Assembly: GCA_050117475.1 (NCBI GenBank)
Contig: JASFMR010000002.1
Location: 15,537 to 79,536 of the forward strand
Length of the DNA: 64,000 nt
From: Fodinibius sp050117475
GTDB taxonomy: Bacteria > Bacteroidota > Rhodothermia > Balneolales > Balneolaceae
Direction of reading: 5' to 3'
Position numbers and translations under genes: made by a program. Shown here one piece after another: positions 35,548 through 45,857 of the stretch. A model generated the notes under the pieces. The model was not told the origin of the DNA. It was given only the letters and a program-made list of their open reading frames with translations, and did no database searches. Positions within the stretch are counted from its first letter, which is position 1. Every line of letters starts with the position of its first letter.

Positions 35548-38500
35548 ATGGAAAATCGACCCAGACATATGGCGTTAAAACGATGGGCTTTGCGCCTGGG
35601 TTGGCTAATGTTTGCAATTCTATTACTTAGTGTTTCCCTTAGGTTGTCGTTAAAGACCCCTTTCGTTAGAAATTGGGCCAGAGATTTTATTGTATCAAAG
35701 GCCAATGAACAGCTTCAGGGGGAATTAACCATTGATCGTTTATCGGGTGATCTCTGGAATGATGTTACGGCATCCGGTATCCGTTTGATACAGCAAGATA
35801 CACTGGCACAAGTAGACTCTGTGCATCTCAAGTACAATATTTGGGCTTTGTTTGGCGGACGGATACAAATGACAACGCTGGGGATTTATAGCCCGGAAGT
35901 GGCACTTCGGCAGCAAGCAAACCGATGGAATGTTCAGGATATACTTGTAGAATCACCCGATACAGCAGCAACCGGAGAAAGCATATCGTTTAAAATCGAC
36001 GACCTCAGCCTGAATGATGGAACCATTTCTGTTTATTCTGATAGCTTGGCCGGGGCCAATTTTATCATCAATCAGTTAACAGCGTCTAGCAGCCTGGCAT
36101 ATAATGCAAAGGATAAAGGGCTTGAATTCGATTTAAGAGATTTATCATTTGAGGTTAAACAAACCCGCCTTGAAACCTCTTTAAAGGTTGAATCTTCTGC
36201 AGCAGTGAAAAACAGCAAGTTCAATCTTAAGAAACTGATATTGGCAACGGGCAATTCATTGATTCACAGTACGGCTTTTGTAAATCTAAGTGATTCTTCG
36301 GCTCAACTTGACGCAACAGCTACCCCTATTTCCTGGAAAGATCTTACGGAATATGTACAAGGCTTTCCGTTAAGTCGGAATTTACAACTCAGTTTGTCTT
36401 TGAAAGGTAATCCCCGTGATTTTGGGGTATCTTTAACTGCACAGGGGGATGGACTCGATTCGGTTAAAGTGGAGGGAAAGTTTCAATGGCATTCGAGTTT
36501 AATCCTTAAAGAATTTAGGGCTAGGGCAGATTGCATAAATCCACAACAATTTTTAACTGACAGCACATTGCCAAGCCTAAAGAACTTCAGGGCAGATTTT
36601 AATGGCAGGATTGAAACCCGGCATTACCGGGAAGGAAAAGGAACGTTTCTTTTTTCTGCCGATCAGATTTCCAGGTCCCCATATCACTTGGATAAGCTAT
36701 CTGGGACGGTTGAGCTTAAAGGAGATTCCGCAAAAATAAAGTTGGAGGCCAACAGGAAAAAGCAATACCTGGCTTCTGGGATTACTGCATCAGGCATTTG
36801 GTCGGAGTTGCCATCAATCAAGGCAATCCTGAAAGCTAAAGATATCAATCCGGGTTATTGGATCCAGGATAGTACTTTTGACGGGAATCTAAGTTTTGAA
36901 GCTGAATCTTCGGGACAGGGTTGGTATCCGAATTCAAATAGTTGGGACTATTCAGTTGAGATGACTAAAAGCCGGATGCTTGGGCAGCCTATTGAGTCAC
37001 TATTTGCAAAAGGGAAAATCAGTCGCTCAAATGTCGATTTGACAGGAATCGTAAAAATTCGGGATGGGTTGATAAAAGTAAAAGCCGCTGCCGACAAAAT
37101 TTTGGCAACCCCTTCCTATAATTTTAAGATCAACTCCCGAAATTTTGACCTTGCCGCCTTGATGGGCAGGAATGATTTTGTAACGTCCTTAAACGGGACA
37201 GTGGCAGGAAAAGGGCAGGGGATAAATCCCGCAACGATGCAGTTGACTTCACAAGTCAGAATTGACTCTTCCATAATTAACCGGAAATATGTCCGGAATT
37301 TTTCTGGCAATGTGAATATTAAAGATTCAATTGCTGTGGTAGATAATGCGAGTTTGAAGAGTGCTATTGCAGAAGGATCGTTCAGCCTGCGGATGAACAT
37401 GTTACGAAGATATGCTCCTGAAAATGAGCTGTCCCTGGAGTTGAACCTTAAGGATGTCAGTGCCCTCGCACCTCTTTTCGATATCGAAAAGCTGAGTGCA
37501 GAGGGGAGAATTTCCGGCAAATTGAGTCCCGAGGAAAGTGGACACCTAATCTTTGATGGCAACCTGGATTTATCCGACCTTAATTACAATGAGGTATTTC
37601 TGGCAGATGAGGCTAAAGGGACTGTTAAGGCCCGACTGGAGAAAAACCTGGAATATATGGCTGATGTAAACCTAAGTGCCCCTATCCTTTCCGGTGTTCA
37701 GATCCAGGATATGCATTTTTTGACGAATGGGAATTATGCCGCTCACGTAGCAAACGGACAATATGAATTCCAATTTTCAAGTCCGAACGAGGGGCGAATT
37801 GAATTAGCCGGCGGTTATACATCAGAAAATGACAGTATAGGTGTAAGAACAGATACTTTTAATATCATCAGTGATTTCCGGACATTGAGCCTGGAGCGCC
37901 CCTTTGAGCTTAGTTTGGTTGATGATACGCTCAAAATGGATACAATGCGGGTTTTTTCTAAAGATCGCAGTGCTTACCTGGAGATAGGCATTCCAATACT
38001 AAGTGCAAATGAACAAAAAGGATACGTTCGCGGAAAATCACTTAATACCGCGGTTATGCAGAACTGTCTGCTTGGGCAATCATATTTCAAAGGCATGCTT
38101 TCCGGTCGATTCAATATCGACAGGATAGATACTAGCTTGAGAGCCAGTGGAAACATGCTTTTATCGGAGATTGATTACCGTGGAGCCCATTTTGACTCCT
38201 TGTCTATTAAAACACAAATTGAAAATGACCGCATGGAGGGATTGTTGGCGGTATTTGATGAAGGCAGACAGCTGGTTGAGGGGAAGGCTGACCTCCCGTT
38301 TAAACTTGGAAATCCCAAAGATTTCCCAACCAACTTTTTCGAAGAGCCCATAAGTGGGGATCTTAATATTAGGTCTATTGCAATAGACCGTTTTCGGCCA
38401 TTATTTGCTGAGGCCGGTATTACTCAGACTTCCGGTATTTTCTCATTTCATGGGCAGTTGGATGGAAAAGCCGGGATCCCTCTATTTAAGGCTAATGCCC

Positions 38501-40014
38501 GTCTCAATGATGCCAAGCTATCGGGGGTCTCCGTGGACTCGGTGACAGCACGTATGAGCTATGATCATGAAAAATCGCAGTTGGCACTAAATGCTTCTGT
38601 TCTTTCATTGCGTCAAAAAGCAGCCCAGATTAACGCTCGTATTCCCTTGTTTATAAATATGAAAACATTCCGGGTCGATCTTCCCCAGCCCCTGGATAGT
38701 ATCTCTGTAGATGTCGAGACCGATGATTTTAACTTGGCTGCTCTCAATGACTTTGTAGATCGGCGAACTGTGCGGAACATATCGGGCGTATTAAATGGGA
38801 AGGTTGATGTAAGTGGGGCACTGGATGATTTAAAAACAGATGGGCAGCTAAATCTTGAAGGGGGAGCATTCCAACTCATTCCGGCAGGAATAAGGGTTGA
38901 TAACATACGATCTACCATTCAGTTTATGCCAAACCAAATTAAGCTGACGGATTTTTCAGCAAAAAGCGGAAAAGGCAATTTGAATGCTAGCGGTGTAATA
39001 GCAATGCAGAAGTTGGTTCCGGGAGACATCGATATTTCTGTTAGCGCTAAAAATTTCAGGGTTGCAAATACGTCCAAATACAACGCCGTTGTTAATCTGG
39101 ATACCCAGACCAAAGGCAGCTTTACCAAGCCAGAAATTAGCGGTAACGTACATTTTATCAGTGGATTTCTGGAATTGCAGAATTTCGGGGAGAAATCGGT
39201 AGAAAATGTCAAATTGGATTCCACGGAAGAGCTCGCCTCAGATTTCAGCATATATGATTCACTGGGACTTGATTTGGATGTATCATTTAATCGCCGTTTT
39301 TATATTCGAAATAAGCGTTACCTGGAAATGCAAATCGAGCTTGACGGGACGCTTGATTTACTAAAATCACCGGGGAAAGATCTGCAATTCTTCGGAACTA
39401 TCAATGCTCCCAACGGGTATGCCCGCCCGCTCGGTAAAGAATTTGAGCTACAGGAGGGCAATGTAACGTTTAGCGGAGATCCCACCAACCCGCAACTGAT
39501 GATTAGAACCCAATATAAACCGCCTCAGACTCAGGAGGATATTACGATATGGTATGTAATTGAAGGTACCGTTGAGAATCCCAAATTTAAGTATGAGAGC
39601 CAACCTCCCATGGAGTTGGAAAATATTATCAGCTATACATTGTTTGGCCAGCCGTTTTATGCACTTGATTCGTGGAAACAGGTAGTGGCCAATTCTGGTC
39701 AGAATACGAGTGCCGCAGACGTGGCCCTTGATATTTTACTTGACCGCGTAGAGACACTGGCTACCCAAAAATTGGGCATTGATGTCGTAAAAATTGATAA
39801 TTCCAGGCCCAACGGAGAGAATGGAACATCAATAACAACCGGATGGTATCTGAATCCCAAAGTGTTCTTTGCTATCCAAAACGTGATAACGGGCTCAACA
39901 CCGGATACCAGTTTTGAATTAGAATACCTGCTGAGAAAAAATTTAAAACTTATAATTCGACAGGGTAACAGTATCAGGCAGGGGGTAGACCTAAAGTGGA
40001 ATTATGATTATTAG
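35548..40014 (+). CDS. tamB: TamB-like translocation/assembly module (DUF490)
   Basis: A 1488-aa protein with an N-terminal signal anchor (about 14-32) and a long beta-taco rod typical of AsmA-like/TamB proteins, rich in short beta strands (repeated LNLKDV, ISGxLxG and LDLDVSFN-like segments). The C-terminal DUF490 domain (about 1080-1480) shows FFGTINAPNGYARPLGKEFEL and VTFSGDPTNP. It spans the periplasm from inner to outer membrane and works with TamA, whose gene ends 2 nt before. Current views favour phospholipid transport to the outer membrane. Length is within the range of Bacteroidota members. Confidence 0.92.
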   Translation: MENRPRHMALKRWALRLGWLMFAILLLSVSLRLSLKTPFVRNWARDFIVSKANEQLQGELTIDRLSGDLWNDVTASGIRLIQQDTLAQVDSVHLKYNIWALFGGRIQMTTLGIYSPEVALRQQANRWNVQDILVESPDTAATGESISFKIDDLSLNDGTISVYSDSLAGANFIINQLTASSSLAYNAKDKGLEFDLRDLSFEVKQTRLETSLKVESSAAVKNSKFNLKKLILATGNSLIHSTAFVNLSDSSAQLDATATPISWKDLTEYVQGFPLSRNLQLSLSLKGNPRDFGVSLTAQGDGLDSVKVEGKFQWHSSLILKEFRARADCINPQQFLTDSTLPSLKNFRADFNGRIETRHYREGKGTFLFSADQISRSPYHLDKLSGTVELKGDSAKIKLEANRKKQYLASGITASGIWSELPSIKAILKAKDINPGYWIQDSTFDGNLSFEAESSGQGWYPNSNSWDYSVEMTKSRMLGQPIESLFAKGKISRSNVDLTGIVKIRDGLIKVKAAADKILATPSYNFKINSRNFDLAALMGRNDFVTSLNGTVAGKGQGINPATMQLTSQVRIDSSIINRKYVRNFSGNVNIKDSIAVVDNASLKSAIAEGSFSLRMNMLRRYAPENELSLELNLKDVSALAPLFDIEKLSAEGRISGKLSPEESGHLIFDGNLDLSDLNYNEVFLADEAKGTVKARLEKNLEYMADVNLSAPILSGVQIQDMHFLTNGNYAAHVANGQYEFQFSSPNEGRIELAGGYTSENDSIGVRTDTFNIISDFRTLSLERPFELSLVDDTLKMDTMRVFSKDRSAYLEIGIPILSANEQKGYVRGKSLNTAVMQNCLLGQSYFKGMLSGRFNIDRIDTSLRASGNMLLSEIDYRGAHFDSLSIKTQIENDRMEGLLAVFDEGRQLVEGKADLPFKLGNPKDFPTNFFEEPISGDLNIRSIAIDRFRPLFAEAGITQTSGIFSFHGQLDGKAGIPLFKANARLNDAKLSGVSVDSVTARMSYDHEKSQLALNASVLSLRQKAAQINARIPLFINMKTFRVDLPQPLDSISVDVETDDFNLAALNDFVDRRTVRNISGVLNGKVDVSGALDDLKTDGQLNLEGGAFQLIPAGIRVDNIRSTIQFMPNQIKLTDFSAKSGKGNLNASGVIAMQKLVPGDIDISVSAKNFRVANTSKYNAVVNLDTQTKGSFTKPEISGNVHFISGFLELQNFGEKSVENVKLDSTEELASDFSIYDSLGLDLDVSFNRRFYIRNKRYLEMQIELDGTLDLLKSPGKDLQFFGTINAPNGYARPLGKEFELQEGNVTFSGDPTNPQLMIRTQYKPPQTQEDITIWYVIEGTVENPKFKYESQPPMELENIISYTLFGQPFYALDSWKQVVANSGQNTSAADVALDILLDRVETLATQKLGIDVVKIDNSRPNGENGTSITTGWYLNPKVFFAIQNVITGSTPDTSFELEYLLRKNLKLIIRQGNSIRQGVDLKWNYDY

Positions 40015-40137
40015 TTTTCTTCTATTTCGTGATATGTATTGCGTATATTTTATGTATTCTTGGGATTAGCCCGGTTTATATTTGCAATATCCCAGTTCCT
40101 AAAACAAATACAAACTAAGCAATTTAAAAATCGAACT

Positions 40138-41238
40138 ATGTATAACGAGCAGGATGAACAGCTAGCAAAGAAAATTCTAGAATTCAGTTGCGAATTAGAA
40201 GAAGGCCAAAATGTGCTGTTGCAACTTGTGGGATTGAATGGTATCGGGCTTTTGCGTGCTTTGGTGGAACATGCGAGGGCGATAAATGCCAATCCGTTTG
40301 TTCAAATAGAAGATACTGAGGTTCAAAGAATACTGGTGGAAGAAGGAGACAAGGGGTTTTGGAAGAAGCAGGCTGAGATTGACCAGCTCCCGTTAATGAA
40401 ACAAATGGATGCATTTGTGGGGATTCGGGCGTCACAAAATATTTATGAACAGTCTGATGTCAGCAAGAAAGCTAACAAGGCTTATGCCGATAATTTTTTG
40501 GATCCGGTTCATTTTAAAGAGCGGGTAAATAACACCAAATGGGTTGTGCTGCGATATCCCTCGGAGGCATTTGCCATGAATGCTAAGATGGCGACGCAGA
40601 AATTCAGAGAGTTTTATTACAAGGCATGCTTGCTGGATTACAGGGAATTGGCCGAGGCCATGAAACCGTTACAAAAGCGGCTGGAAAATACTGACATGAT
40701 TCGGCTGGAAGGGGAAGGTACAGATATCGAATTTTCTGTAAAGGGGCAGACATGGATACCCTGCTTCGGAAAGCGGAACATCCCTGATGGCGAACTGTTT
40801 TCATCACCTATTTTAGCATCTGTAAATGGTGAGATTACGTATGCCCCTTCAGTGTATCAAGGCAAACCGTTTGAATTTGTAAAACTGGTAGTTCGTGACG
40901 GTGTGGTAATAGATTTTGATTCTTCTAACAACGATCAGCTCGAGGAGATCCTGGATACGGATCCAGGTGCACGTCAGTTTGGTGAGTTCAGTTTTGGATT
41001 GAATCCTATTATTGATTCTCCGATGTATGACATCCTGTTTGATGAGAAGATTTATGGTTCTAACCACCTCACGTTGGGTAACGATTATGAGATTGCTCCC
41101 AACGGTAACGAGAGTAATATCCACTGGGACCTGGTATGCATTGGGGCCGATGTATATCTCGATGGAGAGAAAATCCGGGAAGGACGTACCTTTATTAAGG
41201 AAGACCTGAAGGCATTGAATCCGGAGAATCTTTTATGA
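40138..41238 (+). CDS. M29-family aminopeptidase (AmpS/PepS-like)
   Basis: A 366-aa cytoplasmic metallopeptidase that removes N-terminal residues from peptides. Family marks: NIPDGELFSSP, NGEITYAPS (metal Glu), FGEFSFGLNP (metal Glu), the YGSNHLTLGNDY His/Tyr segment and NIHWDLVCIG, which brings the last His and Asp. The start at 40138 is preferred; an upstream in-frame start at 40039 would add 33 residues (mostly hydrophobic, then basic) not found in this family. It stands 123 nt after tamB and 10 nt before an AraC-type regulator. Confidence 0.85.
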   Translation: MYNEQDEQLAKKILEFSCELEEGQNVLLQLVGLNGIGLLRALVEHARAINANPFVQIEDTEVQRILVEEGDKGFWKKQAEIDQLPLMKQMDAFVGIRASQNIYEQSDVSKKANKAYADNFLDPVHFKERVNNTKWVVLRYPSEAFAMNAKMATQKFREFYYKACLLDYRELAEAMKPLQKRLENTDMIRLEGEGTDIEFSVKGQTWIPCFGKRNIPDGELFSSPILASVNGEITYAPSVYQGKPFEFVKLVVRDGVVIDFDSSNNDQLEEILDTDPGARQFGEFSFGLNPIIDSPMYDILFDEKIYGSNHLTLGNDYEIAPNGNESNIHWDLVCIGADVYLDGEKIREGRTFIKEDLKALNPENLL

Positions 41239-41248
41239 AGAAGTAAAA

Positions 41249-41674
41249 ATGACTATGAATTCGTCTGAATATCCAAATGCATACCGTTACCGCCGAATCG
41301 TACAGGCCAAACGGTTTATCGACGAGCATTTCGCTGAGGATATTGATTTGGGACTTATTTCCGATGAAGCACATTTTTCCAAATTTCATTTTTTACGACT
41401 TTTCAAAAACGCTTACGGGAAAACCCCCAACCGGTATTTGATTGAATGTAGAATCAAATATGCTTGCAAACTATTGCAGGGTGATCGACTATCGGTTTCT
41501 GAGGTTTGTTTTGAGGTAGGTTTTGAAAGTATCGGTTCATTTTCTTCTTTGTTCAAAAGAGAGTTGAAGAGTTCTCCTGCACAATATCGCAGGGAGAGTC
41601 ATGAAAAGAAGGAACGGGTGGCAGTCAAACCTAAATCAGTGGTACCGAGTTGTTTTGTACAGGCCTTTTACTAA
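41249..41674 (+). CDS. AraC-type DNA-binding protein (stand-alone HTH)
   Basis: A 141-aa protein consisting mainly of the double helix-turn-helix of the AraC/XylS family. The first helix pair lies at about 20-60 (DIDLGLISDEAHFSKFHFLRLFK), the second at 70-115 (RLSVSEVCFEVGFESIGSFSSLFKREL), with the family signature in the latter. There is no sensor domain. It lies 10 nt after the aminopeptidase and 122 nt before a VOC protein; AraC-VOC pairs are common in Bacteroidota and suggest that the VOC gene is its target. Confidence 0.85.
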   Translation: MTMNSSEYPNAYRYRRIVQAKRFIDEHFAEDIDLGLISDEAHFSKFHFLRLFKNAYGKTPNRYLIECRIKYACKLLQGDRLSVSEVCFEVGFESIGSFSSLFKRELKSSPAQYRRESHEKKERVAVKPKSVVPSCFVQAFY

Positions 41675-41796
41675 AATATTCTAAGCCAGCCAGCAGAGGA
41701 TTCGATCGGTGGATTAAGCAATTTTCAAGAAGTAAATATGCATCAAGGTAAATATGTTAGGGATATTCAATGTTTAACCGTTAATAAAGGAAAGCC

Positions 41797-42207
41797 ATGA
41801 TAACACAACTTTCGCATGCCACCATTTATGTATTGGACCAGGATGAGGCCTATGATTTTTATGTTAATAAGCTTGGATTCGAAGTAAGGGAGGATGCCCG
41901 AATGGGAGAAGATATGCGATGGCTCACTGTGAGTCCGCAAGATCAGCCTGAGCTTGAAATTATATTAATGCCTGCCCAAGAGGGAATGAGTCTTGACAAG
42001 GAAAAAGCTGAAGGGTTACAAAAGCTTATTAAAGAAGGGACATTTGGTTTTGGCGTATTTGAGTGTAATGATATTTACGCAACCTACGAGGAGTTGAAGC
42101 AGAAAGGCGTTAAATTCAAGAAACCGCCCAAAGAGGAATTCTACGGTACAGAAGCCATTTTTCAGGATCCTTTCGGAAACTGGTTTAGCTTGGGGCAGAA
42201 AGGCTAG
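41797..42207 (+). CDS. VOC-superfamily protein (glyoxalase-like)
   Basis: A 136-aa protein with the paired beta-alpha-beta-beta-beta modules of the vicinal-oxygen-chelate fold. His7 (SHATIYV), Glu in LEIILM and Glu in FYGTEAIFQDPFGN may hold a metal, and DPFGNWFSLGQ is the typical C-terminus. Possible roles are glyoxalase, dioxygenase or antibiotic binding; the sequence does not choose. The start has a good purine-rich site, GGAAAG. It ends a plus-strand run closed by a bidirectional terminator. Confidence 0.85.
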   Translation: MITQLSHATIYVLDQDEAYDFYVNKLGFEVREDARMGEDMRWLTVSPQDQPELEIILMPAQEGMSLDKEKAEGLQKLIKEGTFGFGVFECNDIYATYEELKQKGVKFKKPPKEEFYGTEAIFQDPFGNWFSLGQKG

Positions 42208-42227
42208 GATTTTACTGCTATAAAATG

Positions 42228-42265
42228 AAGATGCCAAGTTTGTTAAACTCGGCATCTTTCATTTT
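42228..42265. terminator. Bidirectional terminator between VOC and clpB
   Basis: AAGATGCC 42228-42235 pairs with GGCATCTT 42251-42258, with further inner pairing AGTTT/AAACT around a GTT loop. The plus strand continues TCATTTTT and the minus strand CATTTTAT, so it serves both convergent genes. Confidence 0.85.
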
Positions 42266-42274
42266 TGATAGAAT

Positions 42275-44908
42275 CTAATCAGCCCAGGCTTCGGCGTCGG
42301 TGTAAACCTCGGCAAATTCAACCCCTTCGCCTTTTTTGTCTAGTGTTGCTTCAAACGCAATCTTGCCTTCATCTTCATTCTGAATAATTTTTGAAGCTAA
42401 TTTATTGACAATCTGCGTTTGGATGAGCCGTTTGAGTGGTCGTGCTCCGTAAACCGGATCGAACCCCCGATCGGCCAGCCAGTCTTTCACATTATCCGTG
42501 ACGTTGATGGTAATGCCTTTTTTCTCCAGCATTTTGTATACACGCTGCAGCTGGATATCCACAATTTTTCGGATGTGTTCCTTTTCCAGGGGATGAAATA
42601 CAATGAAGTCATCAACTCGGTTTATAAACTCCGGACGTATGGCTTTTTTAAGCCGGTCCATAAGCTCTTCCTGGAGTTTGTCGTACACTTCATCAGTAAA
42701 TTTGCCACCGGTTTCTTCGATTTTTTCCTGGATCAGGTTCGAACCAATGTTGCTGGTCATGATGATAATCGTATTTGTAAAGTCTACCGTGACACCCTTA
42801 TTGTCGGTTAGCCGACCTTCATCCAGTACCTGTAGCAGGATATTGAACACATCGGGATGAGCTTTTTCAATTTCATCCAGCAGTATTACCGAATACGGAT
42901 GTCGGCGAACGGCCTCAGTAAGTTGTCCGCCTTCATCATACCCCACGTAACCCGGAGGTGCACCAACCAGACGGCTGACACTGTGGCGTTCCATATACTC
43001 ACTCATATCGATGCGTACCATGGCATCTTCGTCATTGAAGAGGAAATCAGCCAGGGATCGTGCAAGCTCTGTCTTACCCACGCCGGTAGAGCCGAGGAAG
43101 AAGAACGAACCGATGGGCCTGTTTTCATCTTGCAGTCCAGCACGAGAACGCCTTACTGCATTGGAAACAGCTTCAATAGCCTGGTCTTGGCCGACTACCC
43201 GCTTATGAAGTTCTTCCTCGAGATGGATGAGCTTCTGTCGTTCACTTTGCAACATCTTGCTGACGGGAATTCCGGTCCAGCGCGAAACAATATCGGCAAT
43301 ATCTTCATATTCGACTTCTTCTTTAAGCATTGCGCGTCCTTCCTGAACCTCTTCCAGTTTTTCCTTGGTTTCATTCAGGTCCTTTTCAAGCTGGGTGATT
43401 GTTCCATAGCGAAGCTCTGCAACCTTTTCATAATTGCCTTCACGTTCCGCCTTTTCTGCTTGATTCCGCGTTGTTTCTATAGCTTGCTTTAAATCGCGGG
43501 TTTTCTGGATTAGTTCACGTTCAGTATCCCACTGATTTTTCATTGAAGTACGCTGTTCTTCGAGATTGGCAAGCTCCTTTTCAATATTTTGAATCTTTTC
43601 CTTGTTATGCTCCCGTTTGAGGCCTTCGCGTTCAATTTCGAGTTGGCGAATTTGACGTTCAATTTGATCGAGTTCTTCGGGCATGGAATCGATTTCCAGG
43701 CGCAGGCGGGAAGCGGCCTCATCAATAAGGTCAATGGCCTTGTCGGGAAGAAAACGGTCGGAGATATAACGGTGCGAAAGTTCTGCAGCGGCTACCAGGG
43801 CTTCGTCCCGGATTTTAACCCCATGGTGTAATTCATAGCGTTCCTGCAATCCCCTTAGAATTGAAACCGTATCCTCAACGGTAGGCTCTTCCACCATTAC
43901 GGTCTGAAGGCGTCGTTCCAGGGCCTTGTCTTTTTCAATATACTTGCGGTATTCAGCCAGGGTTGTAGCTCCGATAGCGTGCAATTCACCTCTGGCCAGA
44001 GAGGGTTTTAGGATATTGGCAGCGTCTACCGAACCCTCGGCAGCCCCTGCGCCTACAAGAGTATGAATTTCATCAATAAAGAGAATAATCTGTCCATCGG
44101 AGTCGATTACTTCATTAACAATGGCTTTGAGGCGTTCTTCAAACTCTCCGCGAAACTTGGTGCCGGCCATTAAGGCTCCCATATCAAGGGCAACAATGTG
44201 CTTCGATTTTAATCCTTCCGGCACATCGCCCCGGTTTATTCGCAGGGCCAAGCCTTCGGCAATGGCTGTCTTTCCTACGCCGGGCTCCCCGATCAGTACC
44301 GGATTGTTTTTGGTTCGCCGGGAGAGAATTTGCATTACCCGTCGGATTTCGTGGTCGCGTCCTATGACGGGATCCAGCTTATTCTTTTCGGCCAGCTCAT
44401 TGAGGTCCCGTGCATACTTTTTAAGGGCGTTATATCGGCTTTCTGCATTGGGATCATCTACCTTTTGGGATCCCCGGACATCCTCAAGAATTTTCAGAAT
44501 ATCATTCTTTTTAACCCCATGCTGTTTCAGCAGATGGCCGGTTTCGTTCTTGGATTCGAGCATACCGATAAGTATGTGCTCAGAACTGATATACTCGTCC
44601 CCCAGGGAGTTGGCGGAGTTCTGGGCCTTGTCAAATAGTTCTTTGGAGTTATTCGACAGGTACTGTCCGGATACAGAGGCACCTTTCACTACCGGCAGCT
44701 TATCGATTCGCTGTTCAAGTTCCGATTTCAATTGAGGAAGGCGGACTCCCACTTTATTCAAGATAGTATTGACCACATTCTCACTGTCTAATAATAATGC
44801 CAATAATATATGAGCCGGGTCCACAGCCTGGTGGTTATTGTCTGCTGCCAGCTCAACGGCCGATTGGACGGCTTCCTGGGCTTTGAGTGTTAATTTATTC
44901 AAATTCAT
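42275..44908 (-). CDS. clpB: ClpB disaggregase chaperone
   Basis: An 877-aa AAA+ unfoldase that, with DnaK, rescues aggregated proteins. The N domain (1-145) has two Clp repeats. NBD1 carries GEPGVGKTA, the M domain (about 395-525) is a long coiled coil rich in Glu, Lys and Gln, and NBD2 carries GSTGVGKTE with LLDEIEKAH as Walker B. The ClpP-binding loop (IGF/L) is absent, as expected for ClpB. The last residues, EAWAD, are acidic. It is monocistronic, with the promoter in the 344-bp gap upstream. Confidence 0.97.
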   Translation of the reverse strand: MNLNKLTLKAQEAVQSAVELAADNNHQAVDPAHILLALLLDSENVVNTILNKVGVRLPQLKSELEQRIDKLPVVKGASVSGQYLSNNSKELFDKAQNSANSLGDEYISSEHILIGMLESKNETGHLLKQHGVKKNDILKILEDVRGSQKVDDPNAESRYNALKKYARDLNELAEKNKLDPVIGRDHEIRRVMQILSRRTKNNPVLIGEPGVGKTAIAEGLALRINRGDVPEGLKSKHIVALDMGALMAGTKFRGEFEERLKAIVNEVIDSDGQIILFIDEIHTLVGAGAAEGSVDAANILKPSLARGELHAIGATTLAEYRKYIEKDKALERRLQTVMVEEPTVEDTVSILRGLQERYELHHGVKIRDEALVAAAELSHRYISDRFLPDKAIDLIDEAASRLRLEIDSMPEELDQIERQIRQLEIEREGLKREHNKEKIQNIEKELANLEEQRTSMKNQWDTERELIQKTRDLKQAIETTRNQAEKAEREGNYEKVAELRYGTITQLEKDLNETKEKLEEVQEGRAMLKEEVEYEDIADIVSRWTGIPVSKMLQSERQKLIHLEEELHKRVVGQDQAIEAVSNAVRRSRAGLQDENRPIGSFFFLGSTGVGKTELARSLADFLFNDEDAMVRIDMSEYMERHSVSRLVGAPPGYVGYDEGGQLTEAVRRHPYSVILLDEIEKAHPDVFNILLQVLDEGRLTDNKGVTVDFTNTIIIMTSNIGSNLIQEKIEETGGKFTDEVYDKLQEELMDRLKKAIRPEFINRVDDFIVFHPLEKEHIRKIVDIQLQRVYKMLEKKGITINVTDNVKDWLADRGFDPVYGARPLKRLIQTQIVNKLASKIIQNEDEGKIAFEATLDKKGEGVEFAEVYTDAEAWAD

Positions 44909-45252
44909 ATCAGAAAATTCTCTCTGTTAAAAGGTTTTGATCAATTCACTATTATTTATTGCTAATATCATACCGATTTACGAAATATGCCTAAATTTCA
45001 GTGAATCATGAGTAAAATCTGCCGCTTTTGACTCAAGTATTGTTTTAAACTGCAATATTGATACGAGAAGTGCCATTACGCGATTTATAACAGTCTGTTT
45101 GGCAGAATCGATGAGGATATTGTCTACGGTTTCATGTTATTCGATTCCCTTGCCCTGTTCATCTTGAACTAAAGGCACCTAAGTTCTTTTACCCTTGAAT
45201 TTAAATCCGGTCTTTTGTGTTTTTCAATTGAATGACAACGATATTTGTGTAT
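44909..45252. other. 344-bp intergenic region between divergent clpB and macro-domain genes
   Basis: It must hold promoters for both genes. I find no exact TAnnTTTG, no CIRCE element and no long palindrome. The middle (45030-45200) is unremarkable and has no convincing reading frame. Confidence 0.4.
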
Positions 45253-45789
45253 ATGAGAGAAATTACACTTTCAGGAACGACCATAGAACTCAAAAGAGGC
45301 GACATTGCGAATCAGCAAGACATTGCTGCAATAGTCAATGCTGCAAACGCCGAGCTTCGCATCGGGGGAGGGGTGGCCGGGGCCATTCATCGCGCGGCAG
45401 GGCCCGGACTTGAAGAAGAGACGCGTTCCATGGCACCCATAAAGCCGGGAGAAGCGGTTATTTCCGGTGGGCATAAGCTGCCCAATGACCATGTTATCCA
45501 CTGCCTCGGACCGGTATATGGCAGGGACGAGCCCGAAGATGAATTGTTGGCAAGATGCTATAAAAATGCACTCCATTTGGCCGAGGGATACGGAATTCCG
45601 ACTGTCGCCTTCCCTTCGATCTCAACCGGGGCATTCGGTTATCCAATGGAGGAGGCCGCAAGAGTTGCTTTTAAAACCATTAAGGATGAGGTACCAAATC
45701 TGGCAACTGTTGAGCTAATTCGATTTGTGCTTTGGGGCGAAGATGCGATGAATGCCCACGAAAAAGTAATGGATGAAGTGTTCGGTTAA
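45253..45789 (+). CDS. Macro-domain protein (ADP-ribose-binding, YmdB-like)
   Basis: A 178-aa single macro domain from the preferred ATG at 45253; an upstream start at 45232 adds seven residues and cannot be excluded. Residues IVNAANAELRIGGGVAGAI form the ADP-ribose pocket, with the catalytic-type Asn and the Gly-rich loop; PSISTGAFGYP is the second phosphate loop. Such proteins remove ADP-ribose from proteins or hydrolyse O-acetyl-ADP-ribose. Enzymatic activity is likely since both loops are intact. It stands alone, convergent with the S1/P1 nuclease gene. Confidence 0.88.
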   Translation: MREITLSGTTIELKRGDIANQQDIAAIVNAANAELRIGGGVAGAIHRAAGPGLEEETRSMAPIKPGEAVISGGHKLPNDHVIHCLGPVYGRDEPEDELLARCYKNALHLAEGYGIPTVAFPSISTGAFGYPMEEAARVAFKTIKDEVPNLATVELIRFVLWGEDAMNAHEKVMDEVFG

Positions 45790-45857
45790 ATAATATCAAA
45801 TGAAGGGTGCATTACATTCCTTTCGAAACCCATGGATAGCTTAAAACTAATGTGTCG

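Noticed and set aside
42857..43492. 211-codon open frame antisense to clpB
   Set aside because: ClpB NBD2 and M-domain motifs are intact on the other strand; the antisense product is Phe/Leu/Cys-rich without domain features.
45195..45413. 72-codon frame overlapping the macro-domain gene start
   Set aside because: Arg/His/Cys-rich shadow of the macro-domain frame, which has intact ADP-ribose loops.
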